Below, piece after piece: positions 34,119-45,000 of a DNA stretch of 64,000 nucleotides; the stretch's first letter is position 1; each line of letters begins with the position of its first letter. Position numbers and translations under genes: made by a program. Origin of the DNA: Brasenia schreberi (Eukaryota; Streptophyta; Magnoliopsida; Nymphaeales; Cabombaceae). A model generated the notes under the pieces. The model was not told the DNA's origin. It did not search any database and worked only from the letters and a program-made list of their open reading frames with translations. The DNA lies in the NCBI GenBank assembly GCA_036023115.1, contig JAYKKT010000048.1:9896501-9960500 (forward strand). The letters run 5' to 3'.

Positions 34119-35021
34119 CCATGTTTAAGAACTAGAAGCCAACCATATTCAGATGCAAATATGATTTCTTGTTGATAAATTTGATGTCATAATCCAACAA
34201 ACCATACTTTGTTATTCTAAATACAAATACAAACTTTTATGTGCCAATGATTGAAGTTCCTTCATGATAGGGAAGCTTATTAAAGGAGTGATCGATTAAA
34301 TCTTCTTGTAATTTGGTTGGGAACTTTTTAGCAATTCATTAAGTCAGCATGATTAGTTATGTTTCTTGTGGAGTCCTAATTTTTTTTTTACTTTATGTCA
34401 CGAGGAACAAAAATCAACTTAGAAAAAAATCATCCCTGATCAATTGTAGGTAATGTTGTTTGTAGTGGATCATATCGTGTATCATTTTTCTCTATAATAC
34501 ACGTGTACCATACCGCATCGTAAGTATCGTATCGTAATTTTTTAAATTTTTTTAAAAATAAAAAAATAAGTAAAAATCAAGAACCATTATAAGTTAGACT
34601 AGTTTTCTAATTCGTGGTTCCAGTACTTGATGTGGTCATAATTGGTAAGTTATTAAAGGAAATTGTTTGTTTTATATGTGAAAACAGTTATCAATTGAAG
34701 GGACTATCGGATCAGTGAGTTCCATATTAAGGGTATGCAAATCTTGGCTGTCATTTAAGTGATATTTCTCTAGATTTGCATCCTAATATTTTGATGCTCC
34801 TTCACTGCAATATATTCAAATAAATAACAAAAAAAGATCAAATATAATCATTATAATTAATAGAAAATAAAATAATTTTGAAAGATTAGTAATGAGTTAC
34901 CTGTACTCAGCATTAGATCGTGAAATCAATCTTAGATTTGAATGGACATAAACAAGTCTTCAGCACTACTTGAGAGATTGTTCCCTTTGATATTGTTAAT
35001 TTGAGAATATGTACTGCAATT
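34119..35021. other. AT-rich intronic or intergenic DNA, no gene seen
   Basis: It contains a TATCGTATCG-rich stretch at about 34,470-34,545 resembling 31,195-31,250, but without clear termini. Nothing else. Confidence 0.4.
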
Positions 35022-35721
35022 CCTTTCACAACAAGATACAACAACTATTAAGCCTTTTCTCATACTAGACGGGGTCAGCTACATGGATTCTTTGTTTCCA
35101 CTGATCCCTATCGTGTGCCATGTTAGAAGTTAACTCACAATAAGCTAGATCATTCCTTATTGTTTCTTTCCAACACTTTTGTGGTCGTCCTCTAATTCTT
35201 TTAATACTTTCCAAATTTAGTTTAGGTTCTTCTTTTGATCTTCTTTCTATATGTCCAAACCATCTTAAATGATATTCTCTCATTTTATCCTCTATTGGTG
35301 CCACTCCTAATTTGTTTCTAATAACCTCATTATGTATACAGTCTTTTCTTGTATGACCACTCATCTATCTCAACATCTTCATTTCTGTGACAGACATCTT
35401 TTGCACATGTTGATGATTAACTGCCTAACACTCGGAACCATAAAACATGGCAGGCCTAATTGATGTTCTATAATATTTACCTTTTAACTTTAATGGTATC
35501 TTCTTATCACAAATAATACCTGATATTCCTCTCTATTTTAACCAACTAGCATTAATTCTATGCGTAACATCTGCATCAATTCTTCCATCACTCTGAAAAT
35601 TGACCCTAGGTATTTAAAACTTTTCTTTTGGGGGATGCAATGTGTGCCAATTTTAATTTTTATGTCCTCTGAGGTAACCAAATGATCAAACTTACATTCC
35701 ATATATTCTGTCTTTGTTCTA

Positions 35722-36675
35722 CTAAGTCAGAGGCCTTTGCTTTCTAATGTTTCTCTCCATAGTTGTCTTTGTTCTACTAAGTCGGAGGCCTTTGCTTTCT
35801 AATGTTTCTCTCCATAGTTCCAATTTTCTATTAACTTTTTCCTTAGACTCCTCCACTAATACAATGTCATATGCAAATAACATACACCAAGGTACATCAT
35901 CTTGAATATGTTTTGTTAACTCAACCATCACCATTATAAATAAGTATGGACTTAAAGTTGATCCTTGATGTAACCCAATATTAACTTCAAAGAAGTCTGC
36001 CATTCTTTCATGAGTCCTCACACATGTTTTTGCACCATCATACATGTCTCTAATAAGGTTAATGTATGTCAATGGGGTACCTCTTTTTACCAAAGTTCTC
36101 CAAAGAACCTCCGACCCTGTCTAGTATGGGAAAAGGCTTAGTTGTTGTTGTTGTCTCCAAAGAACCTCTCGGTACCTTATGATAAGTTTTTTCTAGATCA
36201 ATAAATAGCATGTGAAGGTCTTTCTTTTTTGCTCTAAAATGTTCCATAAGACGTCTCAAAAGGTGAATCACTTCAACAGTAGATATGCCTGACATGAATC
36301 CAAATTGGTTCTTTGTACTTGATACTTGTCTTAACCTACGTTCGATAATTCTTTCCCACAATTTCATAGTATGGCTCATTAACTTGATACCTCGATAATT
36401 CATACAATTTTGAATGTCTCCCTTGTTTTTATATATAGGTATAAGTGTACTTCTCTCTATTCCTCGGGTATCTTTTGGTTTCTCCATATTTCATTAAATA
36501 GTTTTGTGAGCCAAGTGCTTCCTTTTTCTCCTAGCATTTTCCAAACTTCTATAATAATATTATCTGGTCCTACCGATTTACCACCCTTCATATGTTTAAG
36601 AGCCTCTTTGACTTCATTCTTCTGGATATGTCGGTAGAAATTGTGGTTTCTATACTTTTCTGATTTGGCTAACAC
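35722..36675 (-). pseudogene. LINE B reverse transcriptase, broken
   Basis: Order of blocks: NEVKEALKHMKGGKSVGPDN, a [12 protein letters not shown] stretch, [28 protein letters not shown]...[42 protein letters not shown] and the catalytic box, which reads FAYD in place of FADD. The 42-bp insertion at 36,112 falls between the palm blocks and breaks the frame. A 60-bp duplication of the GTTCTACTAAGTC(A/G)GAGGCC segment occurs near 35,715-35,815. Confidence 0.85.
36112..36153 (+). mobile_element. 42-bp LINE insertion (3' tail only) with 15-bp TSD
   Basis: The insert is only the LINE 3' terminus: CGACCCTGTCTAGTATGGGA, then AAAGGCTTAG and TTG repeats. TCTCCAAAGAACCTC flanks it perfectly at 36,097-36,111 and 36,154-36,168. 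It is on the opposite strand to copy B, which it interrupts. Confidence 0.85.
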
Positions 36676-37449
36676 TCATAAGCTAATACTAACATCTTTA
36701 TTTTCATTAAAAAGCTTATAAAAATAGTTTTTCATCTATTTCTTATATTATCATTTGCTACTAGAACTTTTTCATCATCGTCCTTGATGCATCTAAAATA
36801 ATTAAGATATTTAGTTTTCTTATCTCTAGCCCTAGATATCCTAAAAATATCTCTTTCACCCTCTTTTGAGTTGAGTTTTTTATATAAATCATCTCAAATT
36901 TTGGCTTTTGCTTCATTGACGACCTTTTTCGCTTCCTTTGTTGCTTTATTATAAGCCTCTAAAGTTTCACTAGTTTTCTTAGCATAATGTAATTTGTAAC
37001 ATGCCCTCTTTGCCTTAATTTTATTTTGCACTACTATTCCACCACCAAGCTTCTTTTTGTGCTGGTACACCTCCCTTAGATACACCTAACACTTCGCCAC
37101 TTTTCTAATATGAATAGTCATATTGTTCCACATATCACAAGGTGTACCAACATAATTCCAAACATCTCCTTGAAGGACTTTCAGTTTAAAAATATCTTCT
37201 TTCTCGCTTTTGAGGTTCCACCATTTAGTCCAAATATCTCGATGCACTCTTTTCTTCTTTGTCTATTTTTTTATTTGTAAATCCATAACTAAAAGTTGAT
37301 GTTGGGTGGTTAAGCTTTCTCTTGGAATTACCTTGCAATCTCTACAACACGCTCTATCTTTTTTTCTATAAATAAAGTAATAAATTTGTGTTTGTGATAA
37401 GCCACTCTTAGAAGTAATTAAATGTTCATCTTATTTTTTGAAGATTATA

Positions 37450-39035
37450 ATTTTTGTAATCCATGTTATAAAAATCCGACAAAGTTTTACGCTGGTTGTC
37501 GTAAGCCTAACAGAACCCTCTCCTTTATCCGGGCTTTAGTATTAGCTTAGGAGAGTTAGCCAAATCAGAAAAGTATATAAACCACAATTTCTACCGACGT
37601 ATTCAAAAGAATGAAGTCAAAGAGACTCTTAAACATATGAAGGGTGGTAAATCGGTAGGACTAAATAATATTCCTATAGAAGTTTGGAAAATATTAGGAG
37701 AAATAGGAATCACTTGGCTCACAAGACTATTTAATGAAATATGAAAATACCAAAAGATGCCCGAGGAATGGAGAGCAAGTACACTTACCCATATATAAGA
37801 ACAAGGGAGACATTCAAAATTGTGTGAGTTATCGAGGTATCAAGTTAATGAGCCATACTATGAAATTATGGGAAAGAATTATCGAACGTAGGTTAAGACA
37901 AGTATCAAGTACAACAGAGAACCAATTTGGATTCATGTCAGACAGATCTACTATTGAAGCGATTCACCTTTTGAGACGTCTTATGGAACATTTTAGAGCA
38001 AAAAAGAAAGACCTTCACATGATATTTATTGATCTAGAAAAAGCTTATGATAGGGTATCGAGGGAGATTCTTTGGAGAGCTTTGGTAAAAAGAGGTGTCC
38101 CATTGACATATAGTAACCTTATAATAGACATGTATGATGGTGCAAAAACATGTGTGAGGACTCATGAAGGAACGACAGACTTCTTTGAAGTTAATATTGG
38201 GTTACATCAAGGATCAACTTTAAGTCCATACTTATTTATAATGGTGATGGATGAGTTAACAAAACATATTCAAGATGAAGTACCTTGTGTATGTTATTTG
38301 CACATGACATTGTATTAGTGGAGGAGTCTAAGGAAAAAGTTAATAGAAAATTGGAACTATGGAGAGAAACATTAGAAAGCAAAGGCCTCCGACTTAGTAG
38401 AACAAAGACAAAATATATGGAATGTAAGTTTGATCATTTGGTTACCTCAGAGGACATAGAAATTAAAATTGACACACATTGCATCCCCCAAAAGGAAGGA
38501 AGAATTGATGGAGATGTTACGCATAGAATTAATGCTGATTGGTTAAAATGGAGAGGAGCATATGGTATTCTTTGTGATAAGAAGATATCATTAAAGTTAA
38601 AAGGTAAATATTATAGAGCAACAATTAGGCTTGCCACGTTTTATAGTTATGAGTGTTGGGCAGTTAATCATCAACATTTACAAAAGATGTATGTGATAGA
38701 AATGAAGATGTTGAGATGGATGAGTGGTCATATGAGAAAAGACCGTAGAGTAGCACCAATAGAGGATAAATGAGAGAATATCGGTTAAGATGGTTTGGAC
38801 ATATAGAAAGAAGATTAAAAGAAGAACCTATAAGAAGGTTAGAAAAACTAAATTTGGAAAGTATTAAAAGAGGTAGAGGACGACCACAAAAGTGTTGGAA
38901 AGAAACAATAAAGAATGATCTAGCTTATTTGGAGCTAACTGCTAACATGGCACACGATAGGGATATGTGGAAACAAAGAATCCATGTAGCCGACCCCGTC
39001 TAGTATGGGAAAAGGCTTAGTTGTTGTTGTTTATA
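37450..39035 (+). mobile_element. RTE-type LINE copy C, nested in copy B, with inverted 5' segment
   Basis: It splits the endonuclease/linker of copy B. The flanks CTTATTTTTTGAAGATTATA (37,430-37,449) and CTTGTTTTTTGAAGATTGTA (39,036-39,055) match at 18/20, with a 13-bp identical core. The first 87 bp (37,450-37,536) are the LINE 5' UTR in antisense orientation, matching 39,861-39,947. From about 37,536 the sequence is sense and runs from the region before the RT to the GTCTAGTATGGGAAAAGGCT tail with TTG repeats. Confidence 0.85.
37734..38773 (+). pseudogene. LINE C reverse transcriptase and following region, broken
   Basis: Readable blocks are [60 protein letters not shown] and [20 protein letters not shown]. 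The catalytic box falls at a frameshift at about 38,285 and reads FAHD. A deletion near 38,500 removes the KSFKYLGSIFQSD block (compare 29,490). A frameshift at about 38,770 separates the last domain (38,770-39,003), which is open and ends in HVADPV. Confidence 0.85.
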
Positions 39036-39039
39036 CTTG

Positions 39040-39690
39040 TTTTTTGAAGATTGTATTGACTATAAAGAGATCAAATGCCATAGCAAAATTTAAAATCTTC
39101 CTACTTTCCTCATTTATATCCCCAAAACCAAAGTTTTCATGAATCCCTATCCTAATGCCTCTTTACCGACATGTCCATTTAAGTCTCCTAAACAAATCAT
39201 TTCCCTTTGTGGAATCTTTTGAATCACCTTATCTAACTCTTCCCAAAAAGTTGTCTTTATACTATCTTCTAGTCCTACTTGGGGTGCGTAAGCACAAACT
39301 ATATTCAAAACATGTGCTCCTAACACTAATTTCAACGTCATGATTCGGTCACCATATCGTTGTATGTCTACTACACTATCCTTCAAATCTTTATTTATGA
39401 TAATACCAACTCTGTTTCGAGTCTTTTATTTACCTCAGTCCCATAATTTAAAACCTATATCCTCTATCTCCTTTGCTTTTTCTCCAACCCATTTTGTCTC
39501 TTGTAAACATAAAATATGAATCTTTCTTCGAATCATAGTATCTACCACCTCCATTAGTTTATCGGATAATGTTCTGATATTCGAAGAACCAATACGAATC
39601 TTATTATCTAGGACTAGCTTTCTTACCCCCCGCATCCGTCCATATTCAAAATGCGGAGACCCTCTCTGAAAATTATTCACTACATTTGGG
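39040..39690 (-). pseudogene. LINE B APE-type endonuclease domain, broken
   Basis: This domain nicks target DNA to prime reverse transcription. Motifs in order: IGSSNIRTLSDKLMEV (Asn), HILCLQETKWVG (Glu), then after a frame break MTLKLVLG, NIVCAYAPQVG (Tyr), FWEELDKVI and MICLGDLNGHVG (Asp/Asn). It is followed by a block read as ILNFAMAFDLFIVNT. The frame changes at about 39,430, and a stop lies near 39,146 just after the GDLNGHVG motif. The domain is cut on its 3' side at about 39,036 by the insertion of copy C and resumes at 37,449. Confidence 0.82.
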
Positions 39691-40010
39691 AGACAATGTA
39701 GCGGGACTAACTTCTTTACCTACATCCATCCATGATATGGGAACCCTCTCTGCAATTGATTTACTACATTCGGGCGAAAATATAGTGGCCCTTGCTTACT
39801 TATTACTGCATTCAGGTTCTGCAGCACGTCGCTAGGCGAGAACACCCTAAAGCAATGCTCATAATTTTTGTAATCCAGGTTATAAAATCCAATGAAGTTT
39901 TACGTTGGGTGTTAGAACCCTAACATAACCCTCCTCTTTTATCCAGGCTTGGGACTGACAATGCAAGGGTGATCCCTTACATGGGCATAGTTGCCTTTCA
40001 CAACAAGATA

Positions 40011-40735
40011 AAGTAGCAATTTCAAGGAAGGCAAATGGCTGTGCAGAAGCATTTGCACAGTATGCCCAGAATGCACCCTCGTCTGTTTCTGATATGTTAT
40101 GTTTGGATGTAGTGGACCAAAAATGGAGTTACCTTTAATTGCTTAACATTAAAAAAGAATGGGAAATCTGAGGTGGATCACAAAATTAAGAACCACTAAT
40201 TTTGTATTTAACTTTTCAAACTGTACTAATAAAACAAAACCCATAGACTTTGTACTCAAGGCATTTGGCCCACCTGGCAGGGCTCTCAACTTGCGTGTTG
40301 TAGACCGAAAGTTCGACTACCGGCACATGCATAGCCGCTTCAGCCTCTCCTTGAAACAAAAGAAAAAATCCGTAGACTTCTAAGGAGAGGTAATGTAATA
40401 GCCACCAAAACTTAGCATTTTCCCACAACAAGCAAGTTTCTCTACATGGACAAATAGCTAATGTTGTGATATATGCATTGGATAATATCCAGTTCATTCC
40501 AGCAATATGAAACTATTACTCTGGCCTTCCTCTTTTGTGTGTTCACCATTTAACTTCCCCTTGGCACTGGAGCTCCTAGTAAAGTGAAAAAAAGAAATTT
40601 GAAACCCCATTTAGAATCAACAAAATTTGTTCGAAATTCACCTTCGAACATTACCCTTGTGGAAGGAGCATATTATGGTATTTTATAAAGTACTAATTCC
40701 AAACCCAACTACGCTCAGAATACCAAGGTGGGAAC
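40011..40735. other. no recognisable gene
   Basis: Flank between LINE B and the MSL fragment. The downstream MSL exons expected here on the minus strand were not found. Confidence 0.4.
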
Positions 40736-40739
40736 TTAC

Positions 40740-41130
40740 AGTTGCGAGAAGGCCATGAATGTAACTAGATATCTCACTGGATCTTCCAAAGCACCCCAGA
40801 AACCCTTCTCGTACAAAATCTTCTTAGCATTCATGGCTAACAGAGAACCGGGGCCCTGAATGGAATACTTGTGAAGCCTCCTAAGGATTCTTGGCATGAC
40901 CCACCACGCAGCAATCGTCGCAAGGAACGTCTTGCCGATGGGAACCACAACACCACTAAGAATGGGAGACGAATCGATCACCTGCTATCCATAAGTAGCG
41001 AATTCATCAAACTGCTCCTTTGCCTTCTTGAACGCATCAGTGACCGATTCTGCCACCCACTATGAGGAATCGACCCACTGCCGAGCATTCCACTCACCAT
41101 CTTCGCCTCTAGAAGAAGCCGAGTGAAGAG
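40740..41130 (-). pseudogene. mechanosensitive channel (MSL1-type, mitochondrial) exon fragment with two stops
   Basis: The reading from right to left resembles, from memory, plant MSL1-type MscS channels before the conserved pore region: WVAESVTDAFKKAKEQFDEF, SSPILSGVVVPIGKTFLAT, WVMPRILRRLHKYSIQGPGS and FWGALEDPVRYLVTFMAFSQ. TAG codons at 41,062-41,060 and 40,987-40,985 interrupt it. A splice donor (GCAACT|GTAAGT) survives at 40,740/40,739, so it is a DNA-level fragment and not a retrocopy. No pore exon (MscS domain) follows. Confidence 0.7.
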
Positions 41131-41339
41131 GGTGAAGAACAAAGAAGAAGTGAAGGCCGAGCCTTTTATACATTTGACTTAAAGATTGGACGAACATGAA
41201 TTTCGACACATTGACCACACCCATTCTCAGCCTCGACACGTTGGCTGTCGCAATTAAACGACATCGTGTCGGTGTCACACTCGTGGCCGACACTCCACCT
41301 CTTAAAGGTGTTTGTGTGACTTAGGAGAGGAAGTGCAAT

Positions 41340-43262
41340 AATCAAGAGAAATTATCATATAGCGTAAGCATAAAAGAGATAAGAGAGTATAAATTTACAA
41401 TGTGGTAGAACCAACCACAAATCAACCAAATGATAGATGATTTTACCTTTGCTCTTAGATAAAAATTTGCAACACCTTCCCTCAAATATTATAATGATTT
41501 TGAGACAAATACTCCTTAATTACAAATTGAATTGAATGAAATTGAAGAAAGAAAAGAGAAGGGAAGAAAACCAACCTTCATTGAGGATGTTGGAATGACT
41601 TTGAGACCGACGGCTGTGGGGCAGCACCTCCACTCTTGGGGGATGACTCCTTCCTCTCCTCTTCCTCTCTCTCTGTCACTTTGTTGGGATTTTCTCCCTT
41701 GATTTCCCTTTGGGTTTTTCTTACTTTGCTTCCCTTAGACCAACCCTTCAAGGCTACTATTTATAGATTTCAAGGGGGCCTTTAGACCCTTCCATGGGTT
41801 GGGCATAGAGCTTAATATTTGGCTCAATTTTGATCCAATCCACTTTGGAAGGTACTCATCACATGATTCATATAAGAGCACGTGGATGACCCCAATTTTG
41901 GTCAAGGATGAGCCTTGGTGCAATGCAGCCTACCCTCTTGCTTGGCTCGATTTGGTGTGGTATTGCTTGTGGCTCGTGGTTAGGTACAACCCGCCACTTT
42001 TGTGTATGAGTAGGCCCTTGACTTAGCCGCTCAACCCTTGCTTTTGCCTTAATTTTGCCTTGTTTGTCTTAGCCCAACCCATGACTCGTTTTGACTGAGC
42101 CCATAATTTGATGTAGCCTTGGTCCTTGACATGTCTTGGTCGGATGCACCCTTGACTCCTTTGGAGCTATCTTGATTTGATTTTTGTGTGTTTGATTTTT
42201 AGCCCATTTTTGACTTGGTATGGGTTGGTCATGAGCCCATCTTTGGCGTGGTCTCGGATAAATCATGTGCCCATCTTGAATTGAGTTGAATTGGGTTTTA
42301 GCCCATCTTGTTTGATTTGGTGCAAGTTTTATTGATCTTGATTTGAATTGATTTGGGTTTGAGCATGTGTCCATTTTGCTTGATTTGAATTGGGCTAGCT
42401 TCATGTGGTGCCCAATTTGACTTGATTTGGGCTTGCCTCAGTTGCAACCCACTTGATTTGGTTTGGTTTAATTTCTTCCTGAAGTTGGAGAACCTCTTCT
42501 GTTTTCTTTCGAGATTCTACTTCGTCTGATTCAGGTAAGATATGGTTTCAAATGTTTTTTATTCTTTTAAAACCATTTCTTTTAAGTTATATTTGAAAAC
42601 ATCGAGTTTAACGAAATCTTCAAATATTTTTGGAGAACAACCGAGTCTCATCTCTAATGTTTGTTTACATGAGTGACTGTAAGTTGGTCTTTACTGTTTC
42701 AACCACTTTAACCCTTTGTTGGGTGTAGGGTTTCAAACCTCTTTAATCCTTGGTGTAGGGTCTTGGACCGCTTGGACCGCTTTAACCTTTTAATGGGTGT
42801 AGGGTCCCGAAGTAGGACTATTTTTGATCGAGCGAGTTTTTGAGGTTTTGTTTTGGATTTGATTTGGTTTTGAATTTTCAAAGGTTTTTGTATAAATTTG
42901 TTATTTTGTAAACATTTTTGGGTTTGATCCCCACTATCTCATTTTCATTTGTTTCTTTGAAGAAGATCGTTTGAAATCATTCTTTCTTTGAAGACAATCA
43001 TTTCAAACAGCAAAATCCTGCCAATTTGGCCTTGAGAGAAAAACAATCACTTTTTTTTGGCTTTTTTGTCAAAATTGGATTTTTTTGAGAAGGGTGGAAA
43101 GTATCCTTATTTTGAGGCTCTTACAAAATTTTGGCACATAAATGAGTTTGTTTTAGGTATCTTTATTTGAAAACGCTTAAAAGACCCATAATCACAATTT
43201 TTTTTGAAAAGGCAGATTTTCTAAAAGATAAAATCTTTTGAGAAAATTTTCGAGTGTTTATA
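41340..43262 (-). repeat. reverse-strand gypsy LTR-like block (probable solo or 3' LTR)
   Basis: The right end reads CGAGTGTTTATA, the reverse of an LTR start like TATAAACACTCG. Inside, GGCTACTATTTATAGATTTC...CCCTTCCATGGG (about 41,752-41,800) corresponds in reverse to the TATA segment of the solo LTR at 25.37 kb. The left end is not defined. 42,040-42,480 is a TTGATTTGG-rich low-complexity stretch like 25,600-26,000 in that LTR. Confidence 0.5.
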
Positions 43263-44101
43263 CCAGCGATCTTGGTGTATGATGGTGCAAAAACACGTGT
43301 GAGGACTCATGAAGAAACGACAGACTTCTTTGAAGTTAATATTGGGTTACATCAAGGATCAACTTTAAGTCCATACTTATTTATAATGGTGATGGTTGAG
43401 TTAACAAAACATATTCAAGATGATGTACCTTGGTGTATGTTATTTGCAGATGACATTGTATTAGTGGAGGAGTCTAAGGAAAAAGTTAATAGAAAATTGG
43501 AACTATGGAGAGAAACATTAGAAAGCAAAGGCCTCCGACTTAGTAGAACAAAGACAGAATATATGGAATGTAAGTTTGATCATTTGGCTACTTCAGGACA
43601 TAGAAATTAAAATTGGCACACATTTCATTCCCCAAAAGGAAAGTTTTAAATACCTAAGGTCAATTTTTCAAAGTGATGGAAGAATTGAGGGAGATGTTAC
43701 ACATATAATTAATGCTGGTTGGTTAAAATGGAAAGGAGCATATGGTATTCTTTGTGATAAGAAGATACCATTAAAATTAAAAGGTAAATATTATAGAGCA
43801 GCAATTAGGCCTGCCATGTTTTATGGTTCTTAGTGTTGGGCAGTTATCATCAACATTTACAAAAGATGTCTATGACATAAATGAAGATGTTGAGATGGAT
43901 GAGTGGTCATACAAGAAAAGTATACATAATGAGGTTATTAGAAACAAATTAGGAGTGACACCAATAGAGGATAAAATGAGAGAACATCATTTAAGATGGT
44001 TTGGACATATAGAAAGAAGATCAAAAGAACCTGTAAGAAGGTTAGCAAAACTAAATTTGGAAAGTATTAAAAGAGGTAGAGGACGACCACAAAAGTGTTG
44101 A
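43254..44101 (+). pseudogene. LINE D RT C-terminal half and following domain, broken
   Basis: [35 protein letters not shown] and LSRTKTEYMECKFDHL come first. After frame breaks follow KESFKYLRSIFQSDGRI, LKLKGKYYRAAIRPAMFYGS, then a stop, then APIEDK-equivalent TPIEDKMREHHLRWFGHIER and RGRGRPQKC. The first few codons of the open frame belong to the TSD, not to the element. Confidence 0.85.
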
Positions 44102-44244
44102 AAAGAAACAATAAAGAATGATCTAGCTTATTGGGAGTTAACTGCTAACATGGCACACGATAGGAATCTGTGGAAACAAAGAATCCATGTAGCCGACCCC
44201 GTCTAGTATGGGAAAAGGCTTAGTTGTTGTTGTGTTGTTGTTGT
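43273..44244 (+). mobile_element. RTE-type LINE copy D, 5'-truncated, 18-bp perfect TSD
   Basis: TGTTTATACCAGCGATCT stands at 43,255-43,272 and 44,245-44,262. The insert starts inside the RT (VYDGAKTRVRTHE), keeps an intact FADD catalytic box, and has frameshifts at about 43,600 and 43,830 before the GGCTTAGTTGTTGTTG tail. The perfect TSD marks it as one of the youngest events in the window. Confidence 0.92.
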
Positions 44245-44261
44245 TGTTTATACCAGCGATC

Positions 44262-44895
44262 TCTTTGTTTAAACCACTAAGAAAATGAGCAATTGTATGT
44301 TCCTTTGGTTCTTGAATCTCACACCATAGCATGAGGGTCTTGAATTGTTTGATATAATCCTCAACGCTAAGTCCCCCTGTCATAGACTTTGTAACCTGAG
44401 GTATAGTTATTGACGATAGGAATCAGGTACAAATCATCTACGCATGACCCATTTTATCACACCTCATATGATGACATCACCTTCTACTTTTCCGGTCCCC
44501 GAGCCTCTCCCACAATAGATTAGCATGGTCATTGAACTCAAGTTTAGCCAACCTATATTTCTGCTCTTTGGAGTATTGATAATACTCAAAAAACTTATCC
44601 ACGAGTTGAACCCAATCAAGAAATTCTCCAGGTGAAATGGACCCTGTGAACACAGGGATTTTCATGTGTATTTGATGGTCTCCTTCCCATAGTTTGGTTC
44701 ATACATCTCGAGGATTTCGGAATGCAGAACCTTGGTCAGAATGATTCATTTCTTCTTCAGGCTTGCTATGATTAGATTGGTTAGACGGAGTTGCTTGGTG
44801 TCACAACAAACTGTCAATGGCATGAGTGAGTTGTGCCGCCTTCAACTCCTCCTGGCTTCGCTCTAGCATAATGATTTGGGCTTGCTCCATTGATA
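44262..44895 (-). pseudogene. gypsy (chromovirus-like) gag fragment
   Basis: Right to left: MEQAQIIMLERSQEELKAAQ, a linker with stops, MKIPVFTGSISPGEFLDWVQ, then FFEYYQYSKEQKYRLAKLEF and LLWERLGDRKSRR. After an intervening gap come LSVEDYIKQFKTLMLWCEI and HTIAHFLSGLNKEIAG. This is the retrotrans_gag fold of chromovirus-type elements, unlike the Tat gag elsewhere in the window. It stops exactly where the LTR-like block starts (with LINE D inserted at the junction), so pol is missing. Confidence 0.75.
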
Positions 44896-44952
44896 ATATG
44901 TGCGACACTGGATGAAATTTTGATATGCCGTCCCATCAGTCTCAATGAAATC

Positions 44953-45000
44953 ACCAAACTGATGTGAAATAGAAATCACCAAACTGATGTGAAATAGATT
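44953..45000. repeat. short tandem duplication (about 22 bp x 2)
   Basis: AAATCACCAAACTGATGTGA occurs twice in direct succession, just upstream (in sense) of the gag fragment. Confidence 0.85.

Larger units (their letters stand above)
35039..39993 (-). mobile_element. RTE-type LINE copy B, near full length, interrupted by LINE copy C
   Basis: A 17-bp perfect TSD, CCTTTCACAACAAGATA, lies at 35,022-35,038 and 39,994-40,010. After removal of the nested copy C and a 42-bp insertion with its duplication, the element is about 3.3 kb, the usual RTE size. In sense order (right to left): a 5' UTR at about 39,990-39,690; an APE-type endonuclease at 39,690-39,040; (copy C); a linker at 37,430-36,700; RT at 36,675-35,722; a C-terminal domain at 35,640-35,065; and a (TTG)n-type 3' tail reading CAACAACTATTAAGCC on the plus strand. 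It lies in the putative intron of the AT-hook gene. Confidence 0.9.
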
